A stretch of 64,000 nt of DNA from Novilysobacter selenitireducens. Lineage in GTDB: Bacteria > Pseudomonadota > Gammaproteobacteria > Xanthomonadales > Xanthomonadaceae. Position numbers and translations under genes: made by a program. Below are positions 30,053 to 39,043 of the stretch, one piece after another (the stretch's first letter is position 1; each line of letters opens with the position of its first letter). The stretch is taken from assembly GCF_020026895.1 (NCBI RefSeq), contig NZ_JAINZW010000005.1:62001-126000 (forward strand), given 5' to 3'. The notes under the pieces were generated by a model, which ran no database searches, was not told where the DNA came from, and was given only the letters and a program-made list of their open reading frames with translations.

Positions 30053-30534
30053 AGCGTCCCCGCCGCGCCTGGATGATGCCGGCCAGCGTGCTGGTCGCGC
30101 TGCTGCTCGGGCTGCTGCCGCTGCCGGAACTGCTGCAACCCCTGCGGCCGTACTGGCTGGCGCTGGTGGTGGCCTACTGGGTGCTGGAAGACCCCGACCG
30201 CTACGGCCTGGGGTTCGCCTTCCTGATCGGCCTGCTGGCCGACCTGACCTTCGGCAGCCTGTTGGGCGAGCAGGCACTGCGGCTGGCGGTGATGGCCTTC
30301 ATCCTGCAGCGCTTCCGCGCGCGGCTGCGCTTCTTCCCGATGTCGCAGCAGGCGCTGGCGATCGGCGGCCTGCTGCTCAACGACCGCATCGTGACCACCG
30401 TGCTGCACCTCACGCTGGGCGTGGCCCCGCATCCGGACCTGGCGTGGGCGGCGCCGGTGCTGGGCATGCTGTTGTGGCCGCCGGTGTACATGCTGCTGGA
30501 CGGGCTCAGGCACGGCGGCTGGCGGAGGCGCTGA
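30049..30534 (+). CDS. mreD: MreD, rod-shape-determining membrane protein
   Basis: The 161-residue protein has five hydrophobic segments. LRPYWLALVVAYWVLEDPDRYG and FLIGLLADLTFGSLLGEQALRL are the conserved MreD stretches. It is an inner-membrane partner of MreC and the PBP2-RodA complex. Its start overlaps the mreC stop (ATGA) and the next gene begins 3 bp after its stop, so translation is coupled across the operon. Confidence 0.93.
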   Translation: MKRPRRAWMMPASVLVALLLGLLPLPELLQPLRPYWLALVVAYWVLEDPDRYGLGFAFLIGLLADLTFGSLLGEQALRLAVMAFILQRFRARLRFFPMSQQALAIGGLLLNDRIVTTVLHLTLGVAPHPDLAWAAPVLGMLLWPPVYMLLDGLRHGGWRRR

Positions 30535-30537
30535 ACC

Positions 30538-32520
30538 GTGGGTCCGCGCCGCCGCGTCCTCAAGAATGCCGCCGCCGAGGCCGACCAGTTCCGGCGCCGC
30601 GCGGCGCTGGCCATGCTCGGCGTGGTGCTGGCCCTGGGCGGGCTGGCGCTGTGGTACTTCCGCCTGCAGGTCTGGCAGCACGAGGACTACGCCAGCCGCG
30701 CCGAAGCCAACCGGGTCAAGCTGCAGCCGGTCGTCCCCGGGCGCGGCCTGGTGCTGGACCGCGAAGGCCGCATCCTCGCCGACAACGTGCCGGCGTTCCG
30801 TCTGGACGTCACGCCCGACCAGGCCGGACCCGCGGACGAGTGGCTGCCGCGCCTGCAGCGGGTGGTTGAACTGGCGCCGGAGGACATCGAGAACTACCAC
30901 GAGCATCGCCGAGCCACCCGCGGCTTCAAGCCGATCACGCTGAAGCTGCGCGTGGACGAGGAGGAGGCCGCGCGCTTTGCCGTGGATCGCTGGCGCTTCC
31001 CCGGCGTCGAGCTGGTGCCCTACCTCAACCGGCGTTACCCCTACACCGACCTGATGGCCCACGTGGTCGGCTACGTCGGCCGGGTGGACGGCGAGGACCT
31101 CAAGACGCTGGGCGAGGCCAACGCGGCGCTGACCCACATCGGCAAGACCGGGCTGGAGCGCGCCTACGAAGAGGCGCTGCGCGGCCGCATCGGCTACCGC
31201 AAGATCGAGACCAACGTCGACGGCCGTGCGATGGGCGAGGTCGGCCGCGTGCCGGCCGTGCCCGGCGCCGACCTGCGCCTGAGCATCGACGCCCGCCTGC
31301 AGCAGGCGATGGTGCACGCCTTCGGCGAGCTGGAGGGATCGGCGGTGGCGGTCGACCCGCGCACCGGCGAGGTGCTGGGCATGGTCAGCCTGCCCAGCTA
31401 CGACCCCAACCTGTTCGTCAACGGCATTTCGCACACCGACTACCGCGCGCTGATGGACAACCCGTCGCGCCCGCTGTTCAACCGCAACGTGCTGGGCGGC
31501 GGGCCGCCGGGCTCGACGATCAAGCCGCTGGTGGCACTGGCGGGCGTGGACAGCGGCCAGCTCACGCCCGAGTCCACGGTGTTCTCCACCGGCGAATTCC
31601 GCATCCCCGGACAGGCGCGCGGCTACCGCGATGCCAGCCGCGGCGCCGGGCTGACCGACCTGCGCTCGTCGATCTCGCGCTCGGTCAATTACTACTACTA
31701 CAAGCTCGCCTACGACATGGGCATCGAGCGCTTCGCCGACTACATGCAGCGCTACGGGTTTGGCGAGACCACCGGCATCGACTTGATCGGCGAGAACGAT
31801 GGCGTGGTGCCGTCGCCGGACTACAAGCGCAGCCGCACCACCGAGCCCTGGTACCCGGGCGAGACGGTGATCGCCGGCATCGGCCAGGGCTACTGGATCG
31901 CGACCGCGCTGCAGCTGGTGCGCGCCACCGCCGCCATCGCCGACGACGGTCGCCTGCGCGAACTGCGCCTGGTGTCGGAACGGCGCGATGGCTACGGCCA
32001 GCCGTGGACCCCGCTGCCGCGCCCGGAACCGGAGCTGATCACCACCAACCCCGGGCACCTGCGCGCCGTGCAGGAAGGCATGGAGGCGACCATCCACGGC
32101 CGCGGCACCGCGACCGCGATGGCGATCGGTGCGCCCTACCGGATGGCCGGCAAGACCGGCACCGCGCAGAAGATCAGCCGCAAGGGCAGTGCGAGCATGG
32201 ACCCCAGGTCGCTGCCCTACCACCTGCGCCACCAGGCGTTGTTCGTGGGCTACGCGCCGGCCGACAACCCGACGATCGCCGTGGCCGTGGTGGTCGAGCA
32301 TGGCGGCTATGGCGGCACCACCGCCGCCCCGATCGCGCGCAAGATCTTCGATGCGTGGCTGCTGGGCACGATGCCGGAGCCGCCACCGGAACCGGAACCG
32401 GAACCCGATAAGCCGGAGCCCGCAGCAGACGCGGCGACCGCAGCCGCATCGAGTGCTTCCCCAGGCGGCGCTGACGACGGCCGGCAGCCACCCGCGACCG
32501 CCAGGGAGCCGACGCGATGA
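30538..32520 (+). CDS. mrdA: Penicillin-binding protein 2, elongasome transpeptidase
   Basis: The 660-residue protein has one N-terminal membrane helix (about 22-42), the PBP dimer domain (60-230) and a class-B transpeptidase domain. The active-site motifs are SxxK in PGSTIKP (Ser326, Lys329), SVN (382-384) and KTGTAQ (539-544). An acidic Pro/Glu-rich tail (PEPPPEPEPEPDKPEP) extends past the E. coli end. It cross-links lateral peptidoglycan with RodA. The start is GTG at 30538, 3 bp after mreD, the only start before the membrane helix. Confidence 0.96.
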   Translation: MGPRRRVLKNAAAEADQFRRRAALAMLGVVLALGGLALWYFRLQVWQHEDYASRAEANRVKLQPVVPGRGLVLDREGRILADNVPAFRLDVTPDQAGPADEWLPRLQRVVELAPEDIENYHEHRRATRGFKPITLKLRVDEEEAARFAVDRWRFPGVELVPYLNRRYPYTDLMAHVVGYVGRVDGEDLKTLGEANAALTHIGKTGLERAYEEALRGRIGYRKIETNVDGRAMGEVGRVPAVPGADLRLSIDARLQQAMVHAFGELEGSAVAVDPRTGEVLGMVSLPSYDPNLFVNGISHTDYRALMDNPSRPLFNRNVLGGGPPGSTIKPLVALAGVDSGQLTPESTVFSTGEFRIPGQARGYRDASRGAGLTDLRSSISRSVNYYYYKLAYDMGIERFADYMQRYGFGETTGIDLIGENDGVVPSPDYKRSRTTEPWYPGETVIAGIGQGYWIATALQLVRATAAIADDGRLRELRLVSERRDGYGQPWTPLPRPEPELITTNPGHLRAVQEGMEATIHGRGTATAMAIGAPYRMAGKTGTAQKISRKGSASMDPRSLPYHLRHQALFVGYAPADNPTIAVAVVVEHGGYGGTTAAPIARKIFDAWLLGTMPEPPPEPEPEPDKPEPAADAATAAASSASPGGADDGRQPPATAREPTR

Positions 32521-33629
32521 GCATCATCCTGCGCTGGCTGTTCGACCTGGCGGCGCGCCTGCTGCGTACGCTGGACTGGCCGCTCATGGCCGCGCTGCTG
32601 GCGCTGATGGCCATCGGCCTGGCGGTGCTCTACAGCGCCGGCGGGCAATCCTCCACGCTGGTGGTCGCGCAGGGTGCGCGCTTCGCCGTCGGGCTGGGGG
32701 CGATGTGGGCGCTGTCGCGCATGCCGCCGTCGCAACTGCGCAACTGGACGCCGCTGGTGTTCGCCGCGTCGATCGTGCCGCTGGTGGCGGTGCTGTTCAT
32801 GGGCAGCGGCCGCCACGGCGCGCACTGGTTGAACCTGGGCGTGTTCTATTTCCAGCCGGCCGAGCTGCTCAAGCTCAGCCTGCCGATGATGGTGGCGTGG
32901 TACCTCAACCGCGGTGCGCTGCCCCCGCGCCTGCCGACCGTGCTGGTGGCCGGCGCGATCATCGCCGCCCCCACCGGCCTGATCCTGCTGCAGCCGGACT
33001 TCGGCACGGCAATGCTGGTGGCCTCCAGCGGCGCATTCGCGCTGTACCTGTCGGGGTTGTCGTGGTGGTGGTTCGTGGCCGCGATCGGCGGCGTCGCGGC
33101 GGTCGCGCCGGCGGCGTGGTTCTGGATGCTGCGCCCGTACCAGAAGGACCGGATCATGACGTTCCTGGACCCGGAGTCGGACCCACTGGGGGCGGGCTGG
33201 AACATCATCCAGTCCAAGATCGCCATCGGCGGCGGCGGCCTGACCGGCAAGGGCTGGGGCGAGGGCAGCCAGTCGCACCTGAACTACATCCCCGAGCACA
33301 CCACCGACTTCATCTTCGCCGTCCTCAGCGAGGAGTTCGGCTGGATCGGCGTGGCGGTGACGCTGGGCCTGTACCTGTTCGTCGTCGGACGCTGCCTGTG
33401 GATCGCGAGCGAAGCGCGCGACGGCTATTCGCGGCTGCTGGCCGGTGCGCTGGGCTTGGCGTTCTGCGTGTACGTGATCGTGAACGGGGGAATGATCGCG
33501 GGCCTGCTGCCGGTGGTGGGCGTCCCGATGCCACTGCTGAGCTACGGCGGCACCTCCGCGGTGTCGTTGCTGGCGGGGCTCGGCGTGGTGATGGCGGTGC
33601 GCGCGCACCGGCCGGTGCACGCCCGCTGA
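32517..33629 (+). CDS. rodA: RodA, SEDS peptidoglycan polymerase
   Basis: The 370-residue SEDS protein has ten membrane segments and the family motifs HWLNLG, FQPAELLKL, LLQPDFGTAM (with the catalytic Asp), KIAIGGGGLTGKGWGEGSQSHLNYIPEHTTDFIFAVL split over the large loop, and LLPVVGVPMPLLSYGGTS. It polymerises glycan strands from lipid II together with PBP2. Its ATG overlaps the mrdA stop by 4 bp. Assignment is certain; the synonym is mrdB. Confidence 0.97.
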   Translation: MSIILRWLFDLAARLLRTLDWPLMAALLALMAIGLAVLYSAGGQSSTLVVAQGARFAVGLGAMWALSRMPPSQLRNWTPLVFAASIVPLVAVLFMGSGRHGAHWLNLGVFYFQPAELLKLSLPMMVAWYLNRGALPPRLPTVLVAGAIIAAPTGLILLQPDFGTAMLVASSGAFALYLSGLSWWWFVAAIGGVAAVAPAAWFWMLRPYQKDRIMTFLDPESDPLGAGWNIIQSKIAIGGGGLTGKGWGEGSQSHLNYIPEHTTDFIFAVLSEEFGWIGVAVTLGLYLFVVGRCLWIASEARDGYSRLLAGALGLAFCVYVIVNGGMIAGLLPVVGVPMPLLSYGGTSAVSLLAGLGVVMAVRAHRPVHAR

Positions 33630-33710
33630 GTGCCGCCGGGGGCGAGTTACGCGTCGACATCGATGAACACCACCCGAACCCGGCCGGGCCGCACGCGGAA
33701 GGGTGCGTGC

Positions 33711-33716
33711 TAACCT
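33711..33716 (+). promoter_or_regulatory. Possible -10 box of a leaderless mltB transcript
   Basis: TAACCT ends 7 bp before the mltB ATG (cgccgcg between), with no Shine-Dalgarno sequence. The -35 region is weak (gccgca). Confidence 0.4.
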
Positions 33717-33723
33717 CGCCGCG

Positions 33724-34920
33724 ATGACTGCACGCCCCCTCCGAAAAGCCCTTCCGTTCATGCTTTCGCTGGCGCTCGGCGCCTGCGCCACGCCCGCGCC
33801 GCCGACCCCGGCACCGTCCGCGGACGAGGCATCGCAAGCATCCGAAACGACCACCGAGCCGACGCCCGTTGCCACGCGCAAGCGTCCCCCCGTGCCCGGC
33901 ACCAATCCGCTGCCCGACCCGCTGCCGGCGATGCCGCTGGAGCAGGCGAAGGCGGCGTTCGTGCGCGACACGGCGGCCAAGTACGGCGTCGATGCCGGGT
34001 ACATCGAGTCGGTGCTGGCCAACGCCGACATGCGCGAGAGCATCATCAAGGCCATGTCGCGGCCGGCCGAGGCCAAGCCGTGGCGCGACTACCGCCCGAT
34101 CTTCATCAGCCAGGCCCGCATCGACGGCGGCCAGGCATTCATGGCGCGCCACCGTGACGCGCTGGCCCGGGTCGAGTCGCGCACCGGCGTGCCGGCCGAG
34201 ATCATCGTCGCCATCATCGGCGTGGAGACCAGCTACGGCGCCAACACCGGCAGCTACCCGGTGGTCGACGCCCTGTACACGCTGGCCTTCGCCTACCCGC
34301 GCACCGGGGACCCGGCCAAGGCCGACCGCGAGAACCGGCGCGAGGCGTTCTTCCGCGGCGAGCTGGCGCAGTTGTTCGCGCTGGGCAAGGAGCAGCGGCT
34401 CGACGTCACCACGCTCAAGGGCAGCTACGCCGGTGCCATGGGCTGGGGCCAGTTCATGCCGTCGAGCTACCGCGAGTTCGCGGCCGACGGCAACGGCGAC
34501 GGCCGCATCGACCTGTTCAACAGCACGGACGACGTGTTCGCGTCGATCGCCAACTACTTCGTCGAGAAGGGCGGCTGGACGCGTGGCGGGCCGATTACGG
34601 TGCGCGCCATGCGCGCGCCCGATGCACGCGACTTCGAGCCCGAAGGCCTCTACCCGGACATGACCGTGGCGCAGCTGGGCGGCATGGGCTACCGGCCCAT
34701 GGCGGCCTCCATCGCACCCGACGAGCCGGCGCTGCTGATCAACCTCGACGGCGTGTCGGGCCGCGAGCACTGGCTGGGGTTCGACAACTTCTACGCCATC
34801 ACCCGCTACAACATCTCCAAGCACTACGCGATGGCGGTCTACCAGTTGTCCGAGGCCATCGCCGGCCGCGAGAACCCGCTGGCCGACACCGCCGCGCCTG
34901 CGGCCGCCGACGGCGCATGA
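33724..34920 (+). CDS. mltB: MltB, membrane-bound lytic transglycosylase B
   Basis: The 398-residue lipoprotein has lipobox LGAC (Cys21), a Pro/Thr-rich linker, and an SLT family 3 domain. The catalytic acid is Glu168 in AIIGVETSYGANTG; LKGSYAGAMGWGQFMPSSYREF and DDVFASIANYF are further MltB motifs. It cuts glycan strands, leaving 1,6-anhydroMurNAc ends, to make room for new wall. It lies inside the elongasome block, 94 bp after rodA and overlapping rlpA by 4 bp, so it probably serves wall growth together with those genes. Confidence 0.94.
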   Translation: MTARPLRKALPFMLSLALGACATPAPPTPAPSADEASQASETTTEPTPVATRKRPPVPGTNPLPDPLPAMPLEQAKAAFVRDTAAKYGVDAGYIESVLANADMRESIIKAMSRPAEAKPWRDYRPIFISQARIDGGQAFMARHRDALARVESRTGVPAEIIVAIIGVETSYGANTGSYPVVDALYTLAFAYPRTGDPAKADRENRREAFFRGELAQLFALGKEQRLDVTTLKGSYAGAMGWGQFMPSSYREFAADGNGDGRIDLFNSTDDVFASIANYFVEKGGWTRGGPITVRAMRAPDARDFEPEGLYPDMTVAQLGGMGYRPMAASIAPDEPALLINLDGVSGREHWLGFDNFYAITRYNISKHYAMAVYQLSEAIAGRENPLADTAAPAAADGA

Positions 34921-36284
34921 GGGTCGCGGTCGCCGCCGCCCTGGTGCTGGGCCTGGCGGCCTGCGCCGGCGCCCCCAAGCGTGGGTCGGAGCCGTCGCCG
35001 CTGGCCGGTGCCGGTCCGGTGACACGCGATGCGCTGCCCACCGGCGCGCTGCCGGCGCGCTGCAACGGCTCGCCGTATGCCCCGGCGCAGGAAGATCCCA
35101 ACACCCGAGGCGACTATGTCGCGGGTGGGCTGTACAAGCCCGGCGTTTCCGACACCACGCCCGACTACGTGCCCGACGTGGACTGCATCCCGGAGCCGCA
35201 GGTCGTCGACCTGCCGCGCTCCAAGGTCGGCAACCGCGCCAGCTACTCGGTGCTCGGCAAGACTTACCGGGTGATGGACTCGCACGACGGCTACGTCGAG
35301 CAGGGCCGCGCGTCGTATTACGGCAAGAAGTTCCACGGCCGCCGCACGTCCAACCTGGAGGTGTACGACATGTACGCCTTCACCGCCGCGCACAAGACGT
35401 TGCCGCTGCCCAGCTTCGCGCGCGTGACCAACCTGGACAACGGCAAGTCGGTGGTGGTGCGCGTCAACGACCGCGGCCCGTTCCACGAGGGCCGGGTGAT
35501 CGACCTGAGCTACGCCGCGGCGGTCAAGCTCGACTACATCCGCCAGGGCACCGCGCGGGTCGAAGTGCGGGCGCTGTCGCCCGGCGACACGGGCACCGTG
35601 CTGGCCGCCGAAACCACATCCGCGCCTGCACCTGCACCCGCGCCCGTACCGACGGAAATGGACCGCCTGGTGGCGTCGATCCCGGTGGCCGCCGCCGGTG
35701 CGGTGGAACTGCCGCCGGGTGTGCGGATCGCCACCGGTCGCCCTGCGCCCGCAGCGAGCGCGTCATCGACGGCTGTCGCCACGACGGCGGCAGCCGCTGG
35801 CACGGTTGAGCCCGCGTCCCCTGTGGCGACCACCCCGGGCAGCGAGTACCGCTTCGACATGCGCCAGGACGGGCGCGCGATGAGTGCCGACGAGTTCGAC
35901 GCCTGGATGCGCACGCGCCGGGTGCGCGTGGCCACCGGCAAGCCGGGTACACCGGCTCCCGTCCAGGCAACGGCACCGGCCGCAACGGCAATGCCTGCCG
36001 CAGCCACGCCTCTGGTCCAGCCTTCGACCGCACGTGATTCGACCCCGGCCACGGACGGGGTCACGTTGCAGGTGGCCGCGTTCTCCGCGCGCGGCAACGC
36101 CGACCGCGCGCTGGCGATGCTGCGCGGTGCCGGCGTCGAGGACGCGCACGTGCTCGACGGCGAGTCCGCCGGGCGTCCGGTCTGGCGCCTGCGCATCGGT
36201 CCGTTGTCGGCTGCCGCCGTGCCGGCGTTGTCGGCGCGCATCGCGGGCCTGGGCTTCGGGCCGCCGCAACGCGTCAATGAATGA
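34917..36284 (+). CDS. rlpA: RlpA, septal ring lytic transglycosylase with SPOR domain
   Basis: The 455-residue lipoprotein has lipobox LAAC (Cys16). The double-psi beta-barrel core begins GRASYYGKKFHGRRTSN and contains VVRVNDRGPFHEGRVIDLS with the catalytic Asp and Glu. A long Pro/Ala/Thr linker (about 225-375) leads to a SPOR domain (VTLQVAAFSARGNADRALAML to the end), which binds denuded glycans at the septum. It is larger than E. coli RlpA because of the linker. It overlaps mltB by 4 bp; the mrdA-rodA-(mltB)-rlpA-dacC order is the usual one. Confidence 0.94.
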   Translation: MRVAVAAALVLGLAACAGAPKRGSEPSPLAGAGPVTRDALPTGALPARCNGSPYAPAQEDPNTRGDYVAGGLYKPGVSDTTPDYVPDVDCIPEPQVVDLPRSKVGNRASYSVLGKTYRVMDSHDGYVEQGRASYYGKKFHGRRTSNLEVYDMYAFTAAHKTLPLPSFARVTNLDNGKSVVVRVNDRGPFHEGRVIDLSYAAAVKLDYIRQGTARVEVRALSPGDTGTVLAAETTSAPAPAPAPVPTEMDRLVASIPVAAAGAVELPPGVRIATGRPAPAASASSTAVATTAAAAGTVEPASPVATTPGSEYRFDMRQDGRAMSADEFDAWMRTRRVRVATGKPGTPAPVQATAPAATAMPAAATPLVQPSTARDSTPATDGVTLQVAAFSARGNADRALAMLRGAGVEDAHVLDGESAGRPVWRLRIGPLSAAAVPALSARIAGLGFGPPQRVNE

Positions 36285-36358
36285 GTGCGGTGCCGCCCGG
36301 CACCCGTTGTCCCTTACTTTCTTCCGGCCGCCCGCCGGGTCCCCGGAGTCGTAGAATC

Positions 36359-37570
36359 ATGAAATCCCGCTTCGTCCTCGCCACGCTGGCCACCTTCGCG
36401 GTCGGCCTGGCGCTTGCCCAGTCGCCCCAGCCCGCCACGCCGCAACCGGCCGCCGCGCAGCCCGCCGCCAGCGACGCGCTGCCGGTGCCGCCGCCGCCGG
36501 AGGTGACCGGCACCGCGTGGGTGCTGATGGACGCGGCCAGCGGCAACGTGCTGGCGGGCGAGAACTACGACGAGCAGCTCGAGCCGGCCAGCATCACCAA
36601 GGTGATGACCAGCTACGTGATCGCCGCGGAGATGGCCGCCGGCAAGGTCTCGCGGGACGACCAGGTCATGATGACCGAGAACGCGTGGCGCACCGGCGGC
36701 GCCGGCACGGACGGCAGCTACTCGGGCTTCGAGGTCAACCAGAGCGCGCCGCTGCTGGAGATGGAAAAGGGCATGGTCGTGCAGTCGGGCAACGACGCCG
36801 CCATCGCGCTGGCCGAGCACGTCGCGGGCAGCGAGCAGGCCTTCGCCGCGCTGATGAACCAGTACGCACAGCGCATCGGCATGGAGAAGAGCCACTTCGT
36901 CAACGCCACCGGCCTGCCGGGCGAGGGCCACATCACCAGCGCGCGCGACCTGGCGCTGCTGGGCCGCGCGCTGATCCGCGACTACCCCGAGGCGTACTCC
37001 TACAACAAGATCAAGGAGTTCACCGTCGGCAACATCACCCAGCCCAACCGCAACGTGCTGCTGTGGCGCGATGCCAGCGTCGACGGCATCAAGACCGGCC
37101 ACACCTCGGCGGCCGGTTACTGCCTGATGGCTTCGGCCAAGCGCGGCGACCAGCGCCTGATCTCGGTGGTGATGGGCTCGACGTCCGAATCCCAGCGCGC
37201 CCGCGACAGCCAGGCGCTGCTCAACTGGGGCTTCCGCTTCTACGAGACCCACGAGATGTACAAGGCCGGCGCGCAGGTCGCGCAGCAGAAGGTCTGGAAG
37301 GGCCAGGAAAATGAAGTGCGCCTGGGCCTGGCCGAGCCGCTGCTGGTGACGGTGCCGCGTGGCCGCTACGAGCAGCTCAAGCCGATGATGGACGTGCCGG
37401 CCACGCTGGTCGCGCCGATCGAGAAGGGCCAGGCCATCGGCACGGTCAAGGTCATGCTGGACGACAAGGTCATCGCGCAGCGCCCGCTGGTGGCGATCGG
37501 CGGCATCGAGCAGGCCGGCTTCTTCAAGCGCCTGTGGCACGAGCTGCTGATGTGGTGGCACTCGATGTGA
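36359..37570 (+). CDS. dacC: D-alanyl-D-alanine carboxypeptidase (PBP5/6 type)
   Basis: The 403-residue enzyme trims the terminal D-Ala from pentapeptides. It has a signal peptide, a Pro/Ala/Gln-rich linker and the motifs SITK (Ser78, Lys81), SGN (143-145) and KTG (245-247). The C-terminal DacC beta domain is followed by an amphipathic anchor (FFKRLWHELLMWWHSM), the typical membrane tether. Whether it corresponds to dacA or dacC of E. coli cannot be told; dacC is the common xanthomonad name. TAGAAT lies 1 bp before the ATG and may be part of a promoter with an internal start site. A terminator follows. Confidence 0.93.
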   Translation: MKSRFVLATLATFAVGLALAQSPQPATPQPAAAQPAASDALPVPPPPEVTGTAWVLMDAASGNVLAGENYDEQLEPASITKVMTSYVIAAEMAAGKVSRDDQVMMTENAWRTGGAGTDGSYSGFEVNQSAPLLEMEKGMVVQSGNDAAIALAEHVAGSEQAFAALMNQYAQRIGMEKSHFVNATGLPGEGHITSARDLALLGRALIRDYPEAYSYNKIKEFTVGNITQPNRNVLLWRDASVDGIKTGHTSAAGYCLMASAKRGDQRLISVVMGSTSESQRARDSQALLNWGFRFYETHEMYKAGAQVAQQKVWKGQENEVRLGLAEPLLVTVPRGRYEQLKPMMDVPATLVAPIEKGQAIGTVKVMLDDKVIAQRPLVAIGGIEQAGFFKRLWHELLMWWHSM

Positions 37571-37607
37571 TCGCGCCATCGGGCGACCCGATGCACGCAT
37601 GAAGAAC

Positions 37608-37635
37608 GGGCCGGCAATGCCGGCCCTTTCCTGTT
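37608..37635 (+). terminator. Rho-independent terminator after dacC
   Basis: A perfect 8-bp stem gggccggc / gccggccc with loop aat is followed by tttcctgttt, 37 bp after the dacC stop. It ends the elongasome block and sits just before the convergent CsgG-like gene. Confidence 0.85.
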
Positions 37636-37670
37636 TATGGTGCCCGCAGAAAGCGCTGGGCGAACCGGTG

Positions 37671-38642
37671 TCAGCGCGCCAGTTCGAGCAGGTTCGACGA
37701 CACCCAGCCACGGTTGCCCAGCTCGTCGTCGACCTCCCACATCGCGCCCTGCTTGGTGCCGGTCGGGTACAGCATGTCGCCCGGGTTGAGGTCGCGCAGC
37801 GCCGCGCCGCTGCCGTCGGCATTGCCCAGCAGGCGGCCAGGCTGCCGCATCGAGACCGCCTGGCCGACATTGGCCTCCGAGGCATTGCCCGGCAGCCCGC
37901 CGAGCTGGGCGACCATGTCGGTGTAGGCCTGCAGGTAGGCCAGCGTGATGACCTGGCCGATCTCGGTGTTGGAGTAACCGCCGACGCTGGCGCCGCCGAT
38001 GCCGCTGCTGCCCCAGAGGGCGCCGCTGCCGCCCCACCCGAGGTCGGTCTTGGTGGAATGCCCTTCGGTCATCGCGACCTGTTCGGACGAGCGCATGTCG
38101 GTCAGCGTCAGCACCACGTCGGCGGTCTTGCGCTTCAGGTTGAGGCCGCCCACCAGACGCCCAGCGGTGCTGTTTCCCATCAGCCCGCCCAGCAGGCCAC
38201 CGATGTTGGTGCCGCCGGAGTTGCGATTGCGCGAGATCAGGTCCGGGACCATGACGTAGTCGGCCGCGCGCACCTGGCCCTTACCCAGGTTGGAGCCGCC
38301 GCGCAGGTCGCCGCCGGCGGCCAGTTCGCGCTCGGCCTGCATCGCGGCCATGCCGGCGCCGCGGTCGACCAGGGTGAAGCAGCGCGATTTATTGACGAAC
38401 ACCTTGATGATCGCGGTCGGCGTGCCGAGGTCGTAGTCGTACCACCAGTTCTGGTCCGGCTCGAGCACGGCCAGCGTGCCCAGCGGCTTGCTGCAGGTGG
38501 GGATTTCCGCGTTCTGGCGCTGCTGCTGCGCGGTCTCGGCCTGGGCGGCCACGGGCAGGGCGAGCGCTGCAGCCGCGGCCAGTGCAAGGGCGCGCACGCG
38601 GCAGGCAGGCGGAATGAGGGCAGGTGCGGGGTTTCGAATCAT
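37671..38642 (-). CDS. CsgG/HfaB-like exported protein with a C-terminal SH3-like domain
   Basis: The 323-residue protein has a signal peptide (AAAAALALPVAAQA) and a region like the CsgG/HfaB domain: LGTLAVLEP near residue 54, VNKSRCFTLVDRGAGMAAMQAERELA near 83, AADYVMVPDLISR near 127, and LKRKTADVVLTLTDMRSSEQV near 167. The last 60 residues (LNPGDMLYPTGTKQGAMWEV to the end) look like an SH3-type peptidoglycan-binding fold. CsgG forms the outer-membrane curli channel, but no curli or holdfast genes are near and no lipobox is seen, so a wall-linked periplasmic role is more likely. It interrupts the conserved dacC/ybeD neighbourhood on the opposite strand. Confidence 0.7.
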   Translation of the reverse strand: MIRNPAPALIPPACRVRALALAAAAALALPVAAQAETAQQQRQNAEIPTCSKPLGTLAVLEPDQNWWYDYDLGTPTAIIKVFVNKSRCFTLVDRGAGMAAMQAERELAAGGDLRGGSNLGKGQVRAADYVMVPDLISRNRNSGGTNIGGLLGGLMGNSTAGRLVGGLNLKRKTADVVLTLTDMRSSEQVAMTEGHSTKTDLGWGGSGALWGSSGIGGASVGGYSNTEIGQVITLAYLQAYTDMVAQLGGLPGNASEANVGQAVSMRQPGRLLGNADGSGAALRDLNPGDMLYPTGTKQGAMWEVDDELGNRGWVSSNLLELAR

Positions 38643-38751
38643 GGCGATCTTCCGTGAGTAATGGGGCGCGGGTGCGCCGGGCTTCCGAGCTAAACGCTCT
38701 GCACAACCCCCGCCGGACATCCGCCGGCTTGGGTTGGGGGCGGAGCATACC

Positions 38752-38757
38752 CATAAT
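38752..38757 (+). promoter_or_regulatory. Possible -10 box of a leaderless ybeD transcript
   Basis: CATAAT ends 7 bp before the ybeD ATG (cggcggc between). TTGGGT at 38729 is 17 bp upstream and fits a -35. No Shine-Dalgarno sequence is present. Confidence 0.5.
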
Positions 38758-38764
38758 CGGCGGC

Positions 38765-39043
38765 ATGGACATCACCTCAGACAACCCCGACCACGGCTTC
38801 CAGTTCCCCGGCACGTTCGAGCTGTCGGCCATGGGTACGGCCGACAAGGACCTGGAAACACTGCTCCCGACCCGGCTGCTGGACGCGGGCATCGAGGTGC
38901 TGAACGAGCAGGTCAGCTGGAAGCATTCCTCCAACGGTCGCTACGTTTCCGTGCGCATCGCCTTCCGTGCCGAATCGCGCGAGCAGTACGAATTGGCCCA
39001 CCAGGTGCTGCGCGACCACCCGGAAGTGAAGTGGACGCTGTAG
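38765..39043 (+). CDS. ybeD: YbeD (DUF493) family protein
   Basis: The 92-residue protein has the ferredoxin-like DUF493 fold pattern [13 protein letters not shown] ... [36 protein letters not shown]. It resembles ACT-type regulatory domains. It always precedes lipB in this group and is thought to tune lipoate or central metabolism, though its role is not proven. It overlaps lipB by 13 bp. Confidence 0.88.
   Translation: MDITSDNPDHGFQFPGTFELSAMGTADKDLETLLPTRLLDAGIEVLNEQVSWKHSSNGRYVSVRIAFRAESREQYELAHQVLRDHPEVKWTL

Noticed and set aside
29647-32301. 884-codon minus-strand frame across mreC, mreD and mrdA
   Set aside because: Antisense to three confirmed genes with overlapping translation; low-complexity sequence without a domain.
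37671-38642. CsgG-like gene read as evidence for a curli system
   Set aside because: No csgA, csgB, csgE or csgF-like genes lie nearby, there is no lipobox, and the protein has an added SH3-like end.
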